64,000 bases of DNA from Mesorhizobium sp. AR07 (GTDB lineage: Bacteria > Pseudomonadota > Alphaproteobacteria > Rhizobiales > Rhizobiaceae): contig NZ_CP080525.1 of assembly GCF_024746815.1 (NCBI RefSeq), forward strand, positions 5,636,501 to 5,700,500. Direction: 5' to 3'. Below the pieces are notes generated by a model, which was not told the origin of the DNA, searched no databases, and saw only the letters and a program-made list of their open reading frames with translations. Every line of letters starts with the position of its first letter. The first letter of the stretch is position 1. Positions 1-13,058 of the stretch are shown here, piece by piece. Made by a program: the position numbers and the translations under genes.

Positions 1-1
1 T

Positions 2-1663
2 GTACTTCGCAGAATTGGCTTCGGCCTTGTCGATCCGCGCCACGCCCTTCGAAATGCTGGCCTTGATCTCGGCGCCGTCGATCGGCAATGTTCCGTCGGA
101 GACGTCGTCCAGTGCGAAGAAACCGCCCTGTTCGGTATGCTTGAGGAAGGCCGGCAGGTTGAGCTTGCTCAACGCACCCGGTCCGAAGGTCGCCGAGACC
201 GAGCCGTCGGCATTGTCGAAGATGGAGTCCCAGGTTCTACCCGGTCCTTTGAGGATCACCGAGACGGTGCCCGTGCCGACCGGCACCAGCCGGGTCATTC
301 CCGCCGCCGTGCCGAAAGCACCGCCGTCGATATCGGAAGCCAACAGCCGGATCTCGACCTGCATGCCTTCCGGCTTGCGGTCGAAACGAAGGCTGCTCTG
401 GATGTTGCCGCCAAAGGCCGAGGCATCGGAGATATCGAAAACGGAAAGACCATCCTTGACCTGGGCGGTGGCGGCGACGTCGGCGAGCTGGATGGGTCCC
501 GCCGTGGCGTGCGCCGCCGACAACCGCAGATCGAGGTTGATCCGGTCGGCGAAGCTCGTGTCGATTTCGCCGGGCCCGGCCCCGCCGGTCGGGGCCAGCG
601 GCGTGAAGGCCGACAGGAACGATCTGAGGTCGAGTGTATCGAAGGCGAGCGTGCCGGAGATCACCGGCTGCGCGTCGCCAAGAGAAAGGTCCAGCGCCCC
701 CATTCCCGGGTTGTTGTCCAGCGCGATCGCGGTGTTGTCGAACTTGACGCGCCCGGCCGTCGCGGTGACCTTGCTCGAAATGCTGACGGAGCCGATCGCG
801 GCACCAGGCGCGATGCCGGCCTGCGACCATTCCAGGACGCGCCGCAGCGAGGGCGCCGAGAATTTCGCCTGGCCGTCGAAATAAGCGTTTTCGGACATGC
901 TGGCCGTGCCGTCGAAGGAGAAGGTGGCGGGGGCCGCCTTGAAATTCAGCGTGAGCGGCGCAGTGCCGCCGGCAAACAGCACAAGCGGTTTCGGCGAGGC
1001 GACGTCAAGGGCGACGCTTTCGCCCCGCCAGATCCCCGTCGCCGACAGCGTCGCATTGCTGTTCATCGCCGCCCAATTCGCCTGGCCGGTCAGGCTGCTC
1101 AGGATCTCGACGTCCTTGCCGCCGATGGACGCCACCATGCGGCCGTCGCGGAACTCCACCGTGCCGAAGGTGTCGGCCGGCAACTTGCCGAGATCGGGCT
1201 TGGCCGGGTTGGCATTGACCACGCCGCGCGCCGTGTCGATCGAACGCGTGATGCGCCCGCCGGTCGGCACGGCGGGCAGGAAAAAGCCGGCCTGCGTGCG
1301 CTGAACCCGTATCGTCGGCCGCACCAGCCGCGCCGTCGAAAACTCGACGTCGCCGCGCAAGGCCGCCATGGCGGAAAGGTCGACCTCGACCCGTTCTGCC
1401 TCGATGACCGGCGGCGCCTCGGTGTCGGTCCATTGCGAAAGCGTCACATCGGTCAGGATTGCCCGGAATTTCGGCCAGACCTCGATGCGCGGCGAGCCTT
1501 GGATGGCGACCCGAAAGCCGCTCCAGGCACTCATTTCCCAGGCGATGCGGTCGCGCACAATACGGGTGGAGGCGATCAGCGGCAGGGCGGCAACGACCAG
1601 CGCGATGACGATCACGGCAGCGCCGATCGCCCATGTTCCGCGCCGGATCAAAGATGATGGCAT
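2..1663 (-). CDS. AsmA-like envelope protein, C-terminus beyond the left edge
   Basis: I translated this reading frame by hand on the minus strand; it is open from the ATG at 1663 to the window edge (554 codons), so the end is missing. The N-terminus has a short basic start followed by a single hydrophobic segment (about residues 8-31, rich in Ala, Val, Ile), which fits an inner-membrane anchor. The rest is a long periplasmic beta-rich protein with recurring short motifs such as LRGDVEFSTARL and an AsmA-type C-terminal pattern (NLDLRLSAAHATAGP, DGTLPIDGAEI). AsmA/TamB-like proteins are thought to act in lipid or outer-membrane homeostasis; no precise function can be given from sequence. It is transcribed divergently from the acetoacetyl-CoA synthetase gene. 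Large plus-strand frames over this region are shadows. Confidence 0.8.
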   Translation of the reverse strand, partial: MPSSLIRRGTWAIGAAVIVIALVVAALPLIASTRIVRDRIAWEMSAWSGFRVAIQGSPRIEVWPKFRAILTDVTLSQWTDTEAPPVIEAERVEVDLSAMAALRGDVEFSTARLVRPTIRVQRTQAGFFLPAVPTGGRITRSIDTARGVVNANPAKPDLGKLPADTFGTVEFRDGRMVASIGGKDVEILSSLTGQANWAAMNSNATLSATGIWRGESVALDVASPKPLVLFAGGTAPLTLNFKAAPATFSFDGTASMSENAYFDGQAKFSAPSLRRVLEWSQAGIAPGAAIGSVSISSKVTATAGRVKFDNTAIALDNNPGMGALDLSLGDAQPVISGTLAFDTLDLRSFLSAFTPLAPTGGAGPGEIDTSFADRINLDLRLSAAHATAGPIQLADVAATAQVKDGLSVFDISDASAFGGNIQSSLRFDRKPEGMQVEIRLLASDIDGGAFGTAAGMTRLVPVGTGTVSVILKGPGRTWDSIFDNADGSVSATFGPGALSKLNLPAFLKHTEQGGFFALDDVSDGTLPIDGAEIKASISKGVARIDKAEANSAKY

Positions 1664-1710
1664 ATCGCCCCGTATGCTTCCATTCCGACAAAATCGCCCG
1701 ACGGATGTAA

Positions 1711-1782
1711 CCCCGGTCGTCACTACGACCCCAGCCGTCACCACGACTCCGGTCGTCACTACGACTCCAGTCGTCACTACGA
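1711..1782. repeat. 18-bp tandem repeat, four copies
   Basis: Four consecutive 18-bp units start at 1711, 1729, 1747 and 1765, with consensus CYCCRGYCGTCACTACGA and only a few substitutions between copies. The array lies in the divergent intergenic region between the AsmA-like gene and the acetoacetyl-CoA synthetase gene. A plus-strand frame over it would encode a Thr/Val-Pro repeat, but no gene is supported there. Confidence 0.85.
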
Positions 1783-1916
1783 CTTAGGGCTGAGGCATTT
1801 CAAGTCTTTATGGCCCGGCGATGGCATTTGCGCACATCTGGCCGCATCGACCGAACAAAATCTTGCTCTGCTGCGCCGCGATATGCATAAGCGGTGGCGA
1901 CCGTGGAGGAACGATC

Positions 1917-3875
<1,959 letters not shown>

Positions 3876-3880
3876 CCGCT

Positions 3881-3930
3881 AATGCATGTCGCTTAAAAGT
3901 GGCCCCGGTTTTGAGACAACGACATGCATG
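3881..3930. repeat. Dispersed palindromic intergenic repeat, copy A
   Basis: The element begins AATGCATGTCG and ends CGACATGCAT, so its tips are inverted repeats, with a core AAAAGTGGCCCCGGTTTT. Related copies lie at 9063-9153 (opposite orientation) and 63528-63632. This matches the small mosaic palindromic elements found between genes in rhizobia (RIME-like). It lies just after the acetoacetyl-CoA synthetase stop codon. Confidence 0.75.
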
Positions 3931-4060
3931 GAAACAGAGACTCGCCATGGTTAACCAAATATGTCGCGATAATTTACCTAGATTTCATGAGTGGTACACA
4001 TTCGTAAATTTTTCAGCAGCCCGGTAAGGAGTTGTTAAGGCCCGGCGTCGATAGTCGCAT

Positions 4061-4172
4061 GTAACTTGAGGGAGAAATCCCGTTCCTCGACCCCGGAGGA
4101 TCTGATTCGCTCAAGCCCCGTTGTGACAGCAATCCCATCTCTTAAGGCGTCCTTTTGGGCGCCTTTTCTTTT
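4061..4172 (+). ncRNA. Candidate structured small RNA or leader ending in a terminator
   Basis: There is no reading frame here, but the strand can fold. CTTGAG at 4065-4070 pairs with CTCAAG at 4110-4115 and encloses a small GGGA/TCCC hairpin at 4070-4081. A Rho-independent terminator follows. I do not recognise an RNA family and see no certain promoter, so it could also be the tail of the upstream transcript. Confidence 0.3.
4144..4172 (+). terminator. Rho-independent terminator
   Basis: AAGGCGTCC (4144-4152) pairs with GGGCGCCTT (4157-4165) around a TTTT loop, with one G-T pair, and the run TTTTCTTTT follows. It could end the acetoacetyl-CoA synthetase transcript or the candidate small RNA just upstream. 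It also separates these from the convergent histidine kinase gene. Confidence 0.75.
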
Positions 4173-4200
4173 GCCGGGTCGATCCGTGGGAAGAGGTTGC

Positions 4201-8103
<3,903 letters not shown>

Positions 8104-8140
8104 GCGCTTGGCGAACCCTCACGGAGCGGCGAATTTGCAG

Positions 8141-8155
8141 TTAACGCTTTGTTAA
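8141..8155 (-). promoter_or_regulatory. CtrA-type box upstream of the histidine kinase
   Basis: The sequence TTAA-CGCTTTG-TTAA is a perfect match to the alphaproteobacterial CtrA consensus TTAA-N7-TTAA. It lies 38-52 bp upstream of the kinase start at 8103. A second near-match with a 6-bp spacer, TTAA-CGGCCG-TTAA, lies at 8221-8234. The link to cell-cycle control is inferred from the motif and the kinase family. Confidence 0.6.
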
Positions 8156-8243
8156 TAAAAGCCGGCGGCGCGAAGGTCCACAAGCCAGAACGTGCAAAGG
8201 CCTGGAATCTGGGCTCTTGGTTAACGGCCGTTAAGGTTTTATG

Positions 8244-8273
8244 GTGCACTGCAACAGAGATGTTGCAATGCAC
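8244..8273 (+). promoter_or_regulatory. Large palindrome, probable PhaR operator for the phasin gene
   Basis: GTGCA-C-TGCAACA, four bases GAGA, then TGTTGCA-A-TGCAC form an almost perfect inverted repeat about 80 bp before the phasin start. PhaR, the regulator of polyhydroxyalkanoate granule proteins, binds TGC-rich palindromes of this kind. The assignment is inferred from motif type and downstream gene. Confidence 0.55.
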
Positions 8274-8351
8274 AAAAAACTGTGTATATTTACATCATAC
8301 ATGAACGAGACGGCTTTCTGTCAAAGCCGCTGCCACTGAGAAGGATGGAAA

Positions 8352-8810
8352 ATGTCCAGGACCAAAACTGCCGAGACGATCGAAAACGTTGAATTCCCGA
8401 GCTTTGACGCTTCCAAGGCCACCGACCAGATCCGCGCTTTCGCCGAAAAGGGCGTTGAGCAGTCGAAGGAAGCCTATGCCAAGCTGAAGACCGGTGCCGA
8501 GGAGACCCAGAAGGCTCTGGAGTCGACCTACGAGACCGCCAAGACCGTTTCCAGCGACCTTTCGCTCAAGACCATTTCCGCTCTGCGCGCCAATGCCGAG
8601 GCCGGCTTCTCGCATCTCGAAGCCCTGATCGGCGCCAAGTCGCTGTCGGAAGTCATCGAACTGCAGACCGCCTTCCTGCGCAAGCGCGTCGAGACGACCG
8701 TCGAGCAGGCCAAGGATTTCCAGACCGTCGCCTCCAAGGCGGCCGAGGACGTCTCCAAGCCGATCAAGACCGCCTTCGAGAAGGCGATGAAGGAAATCAA
8801 GGTTGCCTAA
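8352..8810 (+). CDS. Phasin family protein
   Basis: Phasins coat polyhydroxybutyrate granules. The 152-residue product is of normal length and is an almost entirely helical, lysine- and glutamate-rich protein with a phasin_2-type central region (YAKLKTGAEETQKALE, SLKTISALRANAEAGF, EVIELQTAFLRKR). It has no signal peptide or membrane segment. AAGGA lies about seven bases before the ATG. The palindrome at 8244-8273 suggests PhaR control, which would tie expression to granule formation. It is monocistronic, diverging from the histidine kinase and followed by the small RNA gene. Confidence 0.9.
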   Translation: MSRTKTAETIENVEFPSFDASKATDQIRAFAEKGVEQSKEAYAKLKTGAEETQKALESTYETAKTVSSDLSLKTISALRANAEAGFSHLEALIGAKSLSEVIELQTAFLRKRVETTVEQAKDFQTVASKAAEDVSKPIKTAFEKAMKEIKVA

Positions 8811-8889
8811 CATTTACGCATGATCTGAAGATGCAACAAAAGGTCGCATTTTCTTAAGGACGATCAGGCGTATGATGGTAGCCATCAAG

Positions 8890-9005
8890 GAATACCCGGC
8901 GGGTGGAACCTCCTCCCTCTGCCCCCGGGGTGACCAGCCAGCACCTCCTCCCGCTGGCTCGTAACAGGAAAAGGCCGGCACCTCCTCCCGCCGGCCTTTT
9001 TCTTT
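8890..9005 (+). ncRNA. Alpha-r14 family small RNA (NfeR1-like) with three anti-Shine-Dalgarno hairpins
   Basis: Three consecutive hairpins carry exactly the same ten-base loop, ACCTCCTCCC. Hairpin 1: stem GGGTGGA/TCTGCCC (8901-8924, with two G-T pairs). Hairpin 2: AGCCAGC/GCTGGCT (8936-8959). Hairpin 3: AAGGCCGGC/GCCGGCCTT (8971-8998), which runs into TTTTTCTTT and so is also the terminator. The loop is complementary to Shine-Dalgarno sequences. This layout is that of the alpha-r14 family, whose Sinorhizobium meliloti member NfeR1 represses many mRNAs and affects osmoadaptation and nodulation. The 5' end is not fixed by sequence; I set it approximately. Confidence 0.85.
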
Positions 9006-9062
9006 GCCCGGCGAAAAGTCGATACTGTTTGTCGGGAAGCGACCTTTGCCTGAAGCGCGCCG

Positions 9063-9153
9063 CGTTTGAACGGATTCAGGCGACGCGCTTTGGATCTTTG
9101 TTTTTATGCATGTCGTTTTCCCAAAACCAGGCCCACTTTTGGGCGACATGCAT
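9063..9153. repeat. Dispersed palindromic intergenic repeat, copy B (inverted)
   Basis: This copy reads in the opposite direction to copies A and C. It contains the GACGCGCTT block and the ATGCATGTCG / CGACATGCAT inverted tips with a GGCCCACTTTTGGG core. It lies between the small RNA and tRNA-His, just outside the island. Confidence 0.7.
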
Positions 9154-9260
9154 TCGCAAAAGTCTTGAATTAAAATCCATTAGCCCGTAAGGACGCATCG
9201 CCGAACGACAGAGCGGATCACGGAAAATGAACTTTCCACCTTGGTCCGGCTCAGCAACGT

Positions 9261-9337
9261 GCCGTTGTAGCTCAGATGGTTAGAGCGCCGGATTGTGGAT
9301 CCGGAGGTCGCTGGTTCGATCCCAGCCAACGGTACCA
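9261..9337 (+). tRNA. tRNA-His (GTG anticodon)
   Basis: A complete 77-nt cloverleaf can be drawn: acceptor GCCGTTG with CAACGGT (G1 opposite T72), D arm AGCTCAGATGGTTAGAGC, anticodon arm CCGGATTGTGGATCCGG with GTG, T arm GCTGGTTCGATCCCAGC, discriminator A and encoded CCA. Lack of the extra 5' G and the A73 discriminator are known features of alphaproteobacterial tRNA-His. Its 3' end is the left attachment site of the island. Confidence 0.95.
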
Positions 9338-9338
9338 T
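9317..9338 (+). other. attL: left end of the genomic island in the tRNA-His 3' end
   Basis: The 22 bases beginning CGATCCCAGC and ending GGTACCAT are repeated exactly at 62411-62432. Bases outside this block diverge at once on both sides. Use of the T-arm to CCA end of a tRNA gene as the core site is typical for tyrosine-recombinase elements. Confidence 0.8.
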
Positions 9339-9978
9339 TAGGTTTACTAAATAAGTAATTGAATTTGCTAGATAATTGCCGGCTTCTGGCCGTCGATCTC
9401 TCGCTTCATTTTCCTCATTTGTGTTACCTATTGTGTTACTTATCGGATAGATTTAGGAGTTTTGAACGAAATGATTTGGGCCTGTTCGTCAATTTTCTCG
9501 GTCTCGTTGATTGCACCCATCACACGTAGCTCAAGCTCTCTGGCTTCGAAAGACCTTGCAACGATGCATACGGTAATCGGCGGCAACGACGTGCAATTAG
9601 GCCGGTCCTGATCCTCGACCGCAGCCTCAGAATGCTCGAAGGCGCTCGCCATTCGGTTGATCTCTACCGATCTGGCAGCCCAGTCAGATGGAATCTCTTT
9701 GAACGGATCCAGGCCGGTAGGGGCAAAGGCGCTGCGGTTGGGCGCAAGGACAGGTTCCGGGGGGAACCGTTCCGATCCTTGAGCCTTTCAGCGTCATCGT
9801 CTCCGTGCCATGGATGTGATCGCTTCTCATCAGTCCGATGGGAGGCGCGCGACGCCAAGATCGATACGGACTTTCGAAGTAGGCTACCGCACGCGCGGTG
9901 CCCCCGAATTCAAAGGAGTTAATATCGGGGCGTGACGCGACGTGACCTAAGACGGCCGTGGGATATCGAGCGGGATCC
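9339..9978. other. Left island margin without a supported gene
   Basis: The AT-richer stretch next to attL carries two 12-bp direct repeats, TGTGTTACCTAT (9420-9431) and TGTGTTACTTAT (9432-9443). An open minus-strand frame reaches about 9440 and contains DPFKEIPSDWAARS and ARELELRVMGAINETEKI, but I cannot assign it to a family; it may be the tail of a decayed gene. The rest shows nothing convincing. Confidence 0.4.
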
Positions 9979-10419
9979 TCAGTTGCCACCCAGGTCGACG
10001 GTGCCTTTCCGGACAATCACGTTGCCATAAAACAGAGTCTCGCCAGTGGCTATGACCGCGAATGCCTGCTTGGCGCGCTCGTAAAATGCGAAACGTTCAA
10101 TGCGGGCGAGGTTTATCGGCTGGCCGGGCAAGGCGTCGAGCACCGCCTGTATTGCGATATGTGCCGGTACGATCTTGTCAGGATCGCCGATGACCTCCAT
10201 ACCCATCACTGGGTCCGGTTCGGAATCGTCCACCGGCATCACCGACAGCACCGCCTTCAACATGCGCGGCATGTCGCTCGCTTCCATGCGGACAAGACGC
10301 TTCGACACAGTTTGTGCGGGGAAGCTCCCATCGGCGATGACAATTTCGTCGCCATGGCCCATGGCACGCAATGCGTGGAGGATGTCAGCATTCAGGATAG
10401 GGTCGATTCCAATCAGCAT
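9979..10419 (-). CDS. fucU: L-fucose mutarotase, RbsD/FucU family
   Basis: FucU interconverts the alpha and beta anomers of L-fucose, which feeds the dehydrogenase that follows in oxidative fucose breakdown. The 146-residue product has the family length. It starts MLIGIDPILNADILHALRAM and carries the conserved MGHGDEIVIADGSFPA active-site stretch and the C-terminal YGNVIVRKG block. It is the last gene of a minus-strand operon after a fucose-dehydrogenase-like reductase, a fuconolactonase and a DUF1349 protein. RbsD is the closest alternative, but the context favours fucose. Confidence 0.85.
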   Translation of the reverse strand: MLIGIDPILNADILHALRAMGHGDEIVIADGSFPAQTVSKRLVRMEASDMPRMLKAVLSVMPVDDSEPDPVMGMEVIGDPDKIVPAHIAIQAVLDALPGQPINLARIERFAFYERAKQAFAVIATGETLFYGNVIVRKGTVDLGGN

Positions 10420-10432
10420 GATGACATATCCT

Positions 10433-11017
10433 TCAGCTCAGATCGTGGAGATCGGTGGTGATGGCCGGACCGATCGAGAATTCCGAAAAGCGGACGCTCA
10501 GCCCGCTGCGCTCCGGTGTACAGGCCGTCGGGCCGATCGCGTAAGAGGCGGCGGCCGGAAAGGGCGCGAGGCGTAACAGCGGCCAGAATTTGCCGTCTCG
10601 CGAGGCTTGAATGCGCATGGCGCCTCTGGCCAGCGTCACTCGGATGTAAAAGTCCTCCAGTTCCTTGAAGGGCTGCGAGACCGACCAGTCGGATTTGCCA
10701 TCGGTGATGACGGTGCTGAGGAAGAGTTCGCCATCGGTGAACTCCACGCCGGTCTTGACCCAGCGCTTCTCGTCGATACGGATCATGAGGCCTGCCTGAT
10801 CATACAGGGTACGAAATTCGCCCTGGATGCGAATCCTGGCGGTGAATTCATCGGTCGCCGGAAAGGCGAGGAAATGACCGCTGTCCCGGGTGAAATCGTA
10901 ATGGGTTTCTCGCCAGAAATCGGTCTTGGCATCAGTCGTCATGGTGAGGCTGGCATCCTCCGCCAACCAGTTTGCCGGCTGGTTGAGCCATGTGCCGTCC
11001 TTGAAGTTAACGTTCAT
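10433..11017 (-). CDS. DUF1349 (concanavalin-like) protein
   Basis: The 194-residue product belongs to the DUF1349 family, beta-sandwich proteins of the concanavalin A-like lectin/glucanase fold; the conserved core includes FWRETHYDFTRDSGHF, YDQAGLMIRIDE and WVKTGVEF. Function is unknown, though members often sit in sugar operons and may bind or modify carbohydrate. No signal peptide is present, so it is probably cytoplasmic. I prefer the ATG at 11017 because AGAGGAAA precedes it; an in-frame ATG at 11047 would add ten residues. It lies between the fuconolactonase and fucU. Confidence 0.75.
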   Translation of the reverse strand: MNVNFKDGTWLNQPANWLAEDASLTMTTDAKTDFWRETHYDFTRDSGHFLAFPATDEFTARIRIQGEFRTLYDQAGLMIRIDEKRWVKTGVEFTDGELFLSTVITDGKSDWSVSQPFKELEDFYIRVTLARGAMRIQASRDGKFWPLLRLAPFPAAASYAIGPTACTPERSGLSVRFSEFSIGPAITTDLHDLS

Positions 11018-11059
11018 TCCGTTTCCTCTGGTGAAAATGGTGGTCATGGCCCCGCCGCC

Positions 11060-11908
11060 CTACCGCAGACGATAGGCATCGATCGCGTTGAGATGGAAAA
11101 ATCGGTCGGCCAATTCGGGATTGGCGTCGCCCAGCCGGCCGGCGATATCTCTCACGTCCTTGTAGCCACCCGCCAATGTGCAAACCGGCCAGTCAGAGCC
11201 GAACATTATGCGCTCCGGCCCGAAAGCATCCAATGCCAGCCGCATGTATGGATCGAAATCTTCGGCCCGCCATGATCCCCATTCCGCTTCGGTAACGAGG
11301 CCGGAAATCTTGCACCAGACATTTCCATGCGCGGCGAGCCTTTTCAGGCCGGATCGCCAGGAGGTGATGACGCCCGACGCGATCGGGGGCTTAGCCATAT
11401 GATCCAGCACGAACCTCCCGCTTGGAAATTGTCGCACCAGATCGATGGCGGCAGGCACCTCCCGGGAGCGCACAAGCAGGTCGAAGGTTAGCCCGGCCTC
11501 GAAAACGGCCGAGACGCCAGCACTGACCGCAGGCCGTCGCAGCCAATCGGCATCGGGCTCGTCGTGAACATTGTGGCGGATGCCGACAAGTCGTTCCCCG
11601 CCGGGGAGAGCACGCAGTTTTCCGATCTGGCGCAAGCAATCGTTCGCCTGAAGATCGACCCAGCCGACGACGCCAGCAACGAAGGCATGATCTTTGGCCA
11701 TGGCAAGAAAGTCGCGGGTTTCTTCCTGATCATGACGGCATTGCACCAAGATGGTCGCGTCGATGCCGGCTTCCGCCATCAGCGGCAACAGGTCGTCGGG
11801 GCCGAAATCACGCCGTAGCGGGCGCATGGCATCGCCCGCCATCCATGGGTTGCTGCCTGTCTCCAGATTCCAGAAATGCTGGTGAGCGTCGATCACGCGC
11901 GGTCGCAT
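11060..11908 (-). CDS. L-fuconolactonase-like amidohydrolase
   Basis: This 282-residue TIM-barrel metal hydrolase belongs to the amidohydrolase-2 group that includes L-fuconolactone and L-rhamnono-lactone hydrolases. Metal-binding motifs are visible: DAHQHFWN at the N-terminus, GIRHNVHDE, FVLDHMAKP and the terminal FGSDWPV with the catalytic Asp. It would open L-fucono-lactone to L-fuconate after the dehydrogenase step. I chose ATG 11908, five bases after the upstream gene's stop; an open extension to 11968 overlaps that gene and does not look conserved. Substrate is inferred from operon context with fucU. Confidence 0.8.
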   Translation of the reverse strand: MRPRVIDAHQHFWNLETGSNPWMAGDAMRPLRRDFGPDDLLPLMAEAGIDATILVQCRHDQEETRDFLAMAKDHAFVAGVVGWVDLQANDCLRQIGKLRALPGGERLVGIRHNVHDEPDADWLRRPAVSAGVSAVFEAGLTFDLLVRSREVPAAIDLVRQFPSGRFVLDHMAKPPIASGVITSWRSGLKRLAAHGNVWCKISGLVTEAEWGSWRAEDFDPYMRLALDAFGPERIMFGSDWPVCTLAGGYKDVRDIAGRLGDANPELADRFFHLNAIDAYRLR

Positions 11909-11913
11909 GCGGT

Positions 11914-12900
11914 TCAGGCGGTGGGGGCTTGAGATGAGATCAGGCCTGCGGATCGTAGGTCCTCCCACATGGCCACTGGGATGGGCTGCCGGAAGAGCTT
12001 GTCGTTTTCGATGATCTCCTTCTGACTTCTGGCTCCGGTCAGGACGCTTGCGACCGCTGGGTGCAGCGTCGGAAACTGAATGGCGGCAGCCTTCAGCGGC
12101 ACGCCATGGCGCAAGCAGACCCTTTCGAGTTCCAGGGCGCGGTCGATCAGCGCCTTGTCGGCCTCCTGGTAGTTGAATTTGGCGCCGGCTCCCGGATTTG
12201 CGAGAAGGCCGCTGTTATAGACGCCGCCGATGATGATGGAGATCTGCTTTTCCACGCAAAGCGGAAGGAGCTCGTCGAGCGCACCCTGTTCGAGCAGCGT
12301 GTAACGGCCAGCAAGCAGGAAGCAGTCGAAGATGCCGTCGCGCGCGAACTCTGCCAGCATTTCGCTCTGGTTCATGCCGGCACCGACGGCGCCGATTTGA
12401 CCTTCGGAGCGCAGTTTGTCCAATGCCTTGTAGGCGCCGTCCATTGCCTGCGCATAATGCGCGTCCGGATCGTGGATATGCAGCACATCGATGCGGTCGA
12501 GACCCAGACGCTGCAGGCTTTCTTCGACTGAAGTCATGACCCCGTCATAGCTGAAATCGAAGACCGGGCGCTCTGGGGGCGTTCCCTTGTAGTACGCATC
12601 CTCGCCCTGCGGTTCTTGGGGAAGCCGCAGCAGCCTGCCCACTTTGGTGCAAAGAACGTAGCTGTCGCGGGGTTTGGTTTTCAGGAAGGCACCCAGGCGT
12701 TGTTCGGCCATGCCGTTACCGTATTGTGGCGCCGTGTCGAACAATCGTATGCCGAGATCCCAGGCAGCTTCCATCGTCTCAAAAGCGGCAGCGTCGCTGG
12801 TCGCGGAGTACAGCCCGCCGATCGCCGTCGTCCCCAGGCCCAGGGCTGTGGCCTTCAGCGAGGTGCGGCCCAGAGGCCTCCGTCCAGATGTTTCCTGCAT
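11914..12900 (-). CDS. Aldo/keto reductase, L-fucose (D-threo-aldose) dehydrogenase-like
   Basis: The 328-residue protein is an aldo/keto reductase with the catalytic set Asp55 and Tyr60 (FDTAPQYGNG), Lys86 (LCTKVGR) and the His in VLHIHDP. It resembles the D-threo-aldose 1-dehydrogenase/L-fucose dehydrogenase subgroup. It would oxidise L-fucose to the lactone with NAD(P). It heads the minus-strand operon dehydrogenase, lactonase, DUF1349, fucU. No fuconate dehydratase of the enolase family follows in this operon, so the later steps must come from elsewhere, perhaps the UxaA/DapA-type genes 7 kb away. Confidence 0.82.
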   Translation of the reverse strand: MQETSGRRPLGRTSLKATALGLGTTAIGGLYSATSDAAAFETMEAAWDLGIRLFDTAPQYGNGMAEQRLGAFLKTKPRDSYVLCTKVGRLLRLPQEPQGEDAYYKGTPPERPVFDFSYDGVMTSVEESLQRLGLDRIDVLHIHDPDAHYAQAMDGAYKALDKLRSEGQIGAVGAGMNQSEMLAEFARDGIFDCFLLAGRYTLLEQGALDELLPLCVEKQISIIIGGVYNSGLLANPGAGAKFNYQEADKALIDRALELERVCLRHGVPLKAAAIQFPTLHPAVASVLTGARSQKEIIENDKLFRQPIPVAMWEDLRSAGLISSQAPTA

Positions 12901-13058
12901 GAAAAATTCGTCCCAAAAACGCGCCCGAAATCCGCTGGACAGCTAATTCCCACCCTCTTTCCTCTATGTCAATAAATTTCTCCAAAGAAAATTATCTTGC
13001 CAGTGAGCAATTTTCTTGTCATCTTGTGCATGCCGATTTCAGGAAGTTAGAAGCATCC

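Noticed and set aside
137..1657. 506-codon plus-strand frame and smaller frames nearby
   Set aside because: Antisense to the AsmA-like gene, whose frame reads as a sensible protein; the plus-strand product has shadow composition.
9440..9652. Possible remnant of the island integrase next to attL
   Set aside because: The translated frame has none of the tyrosine-recombinase Arg-His-Arg-Tyr motifs; position alone is not enough.
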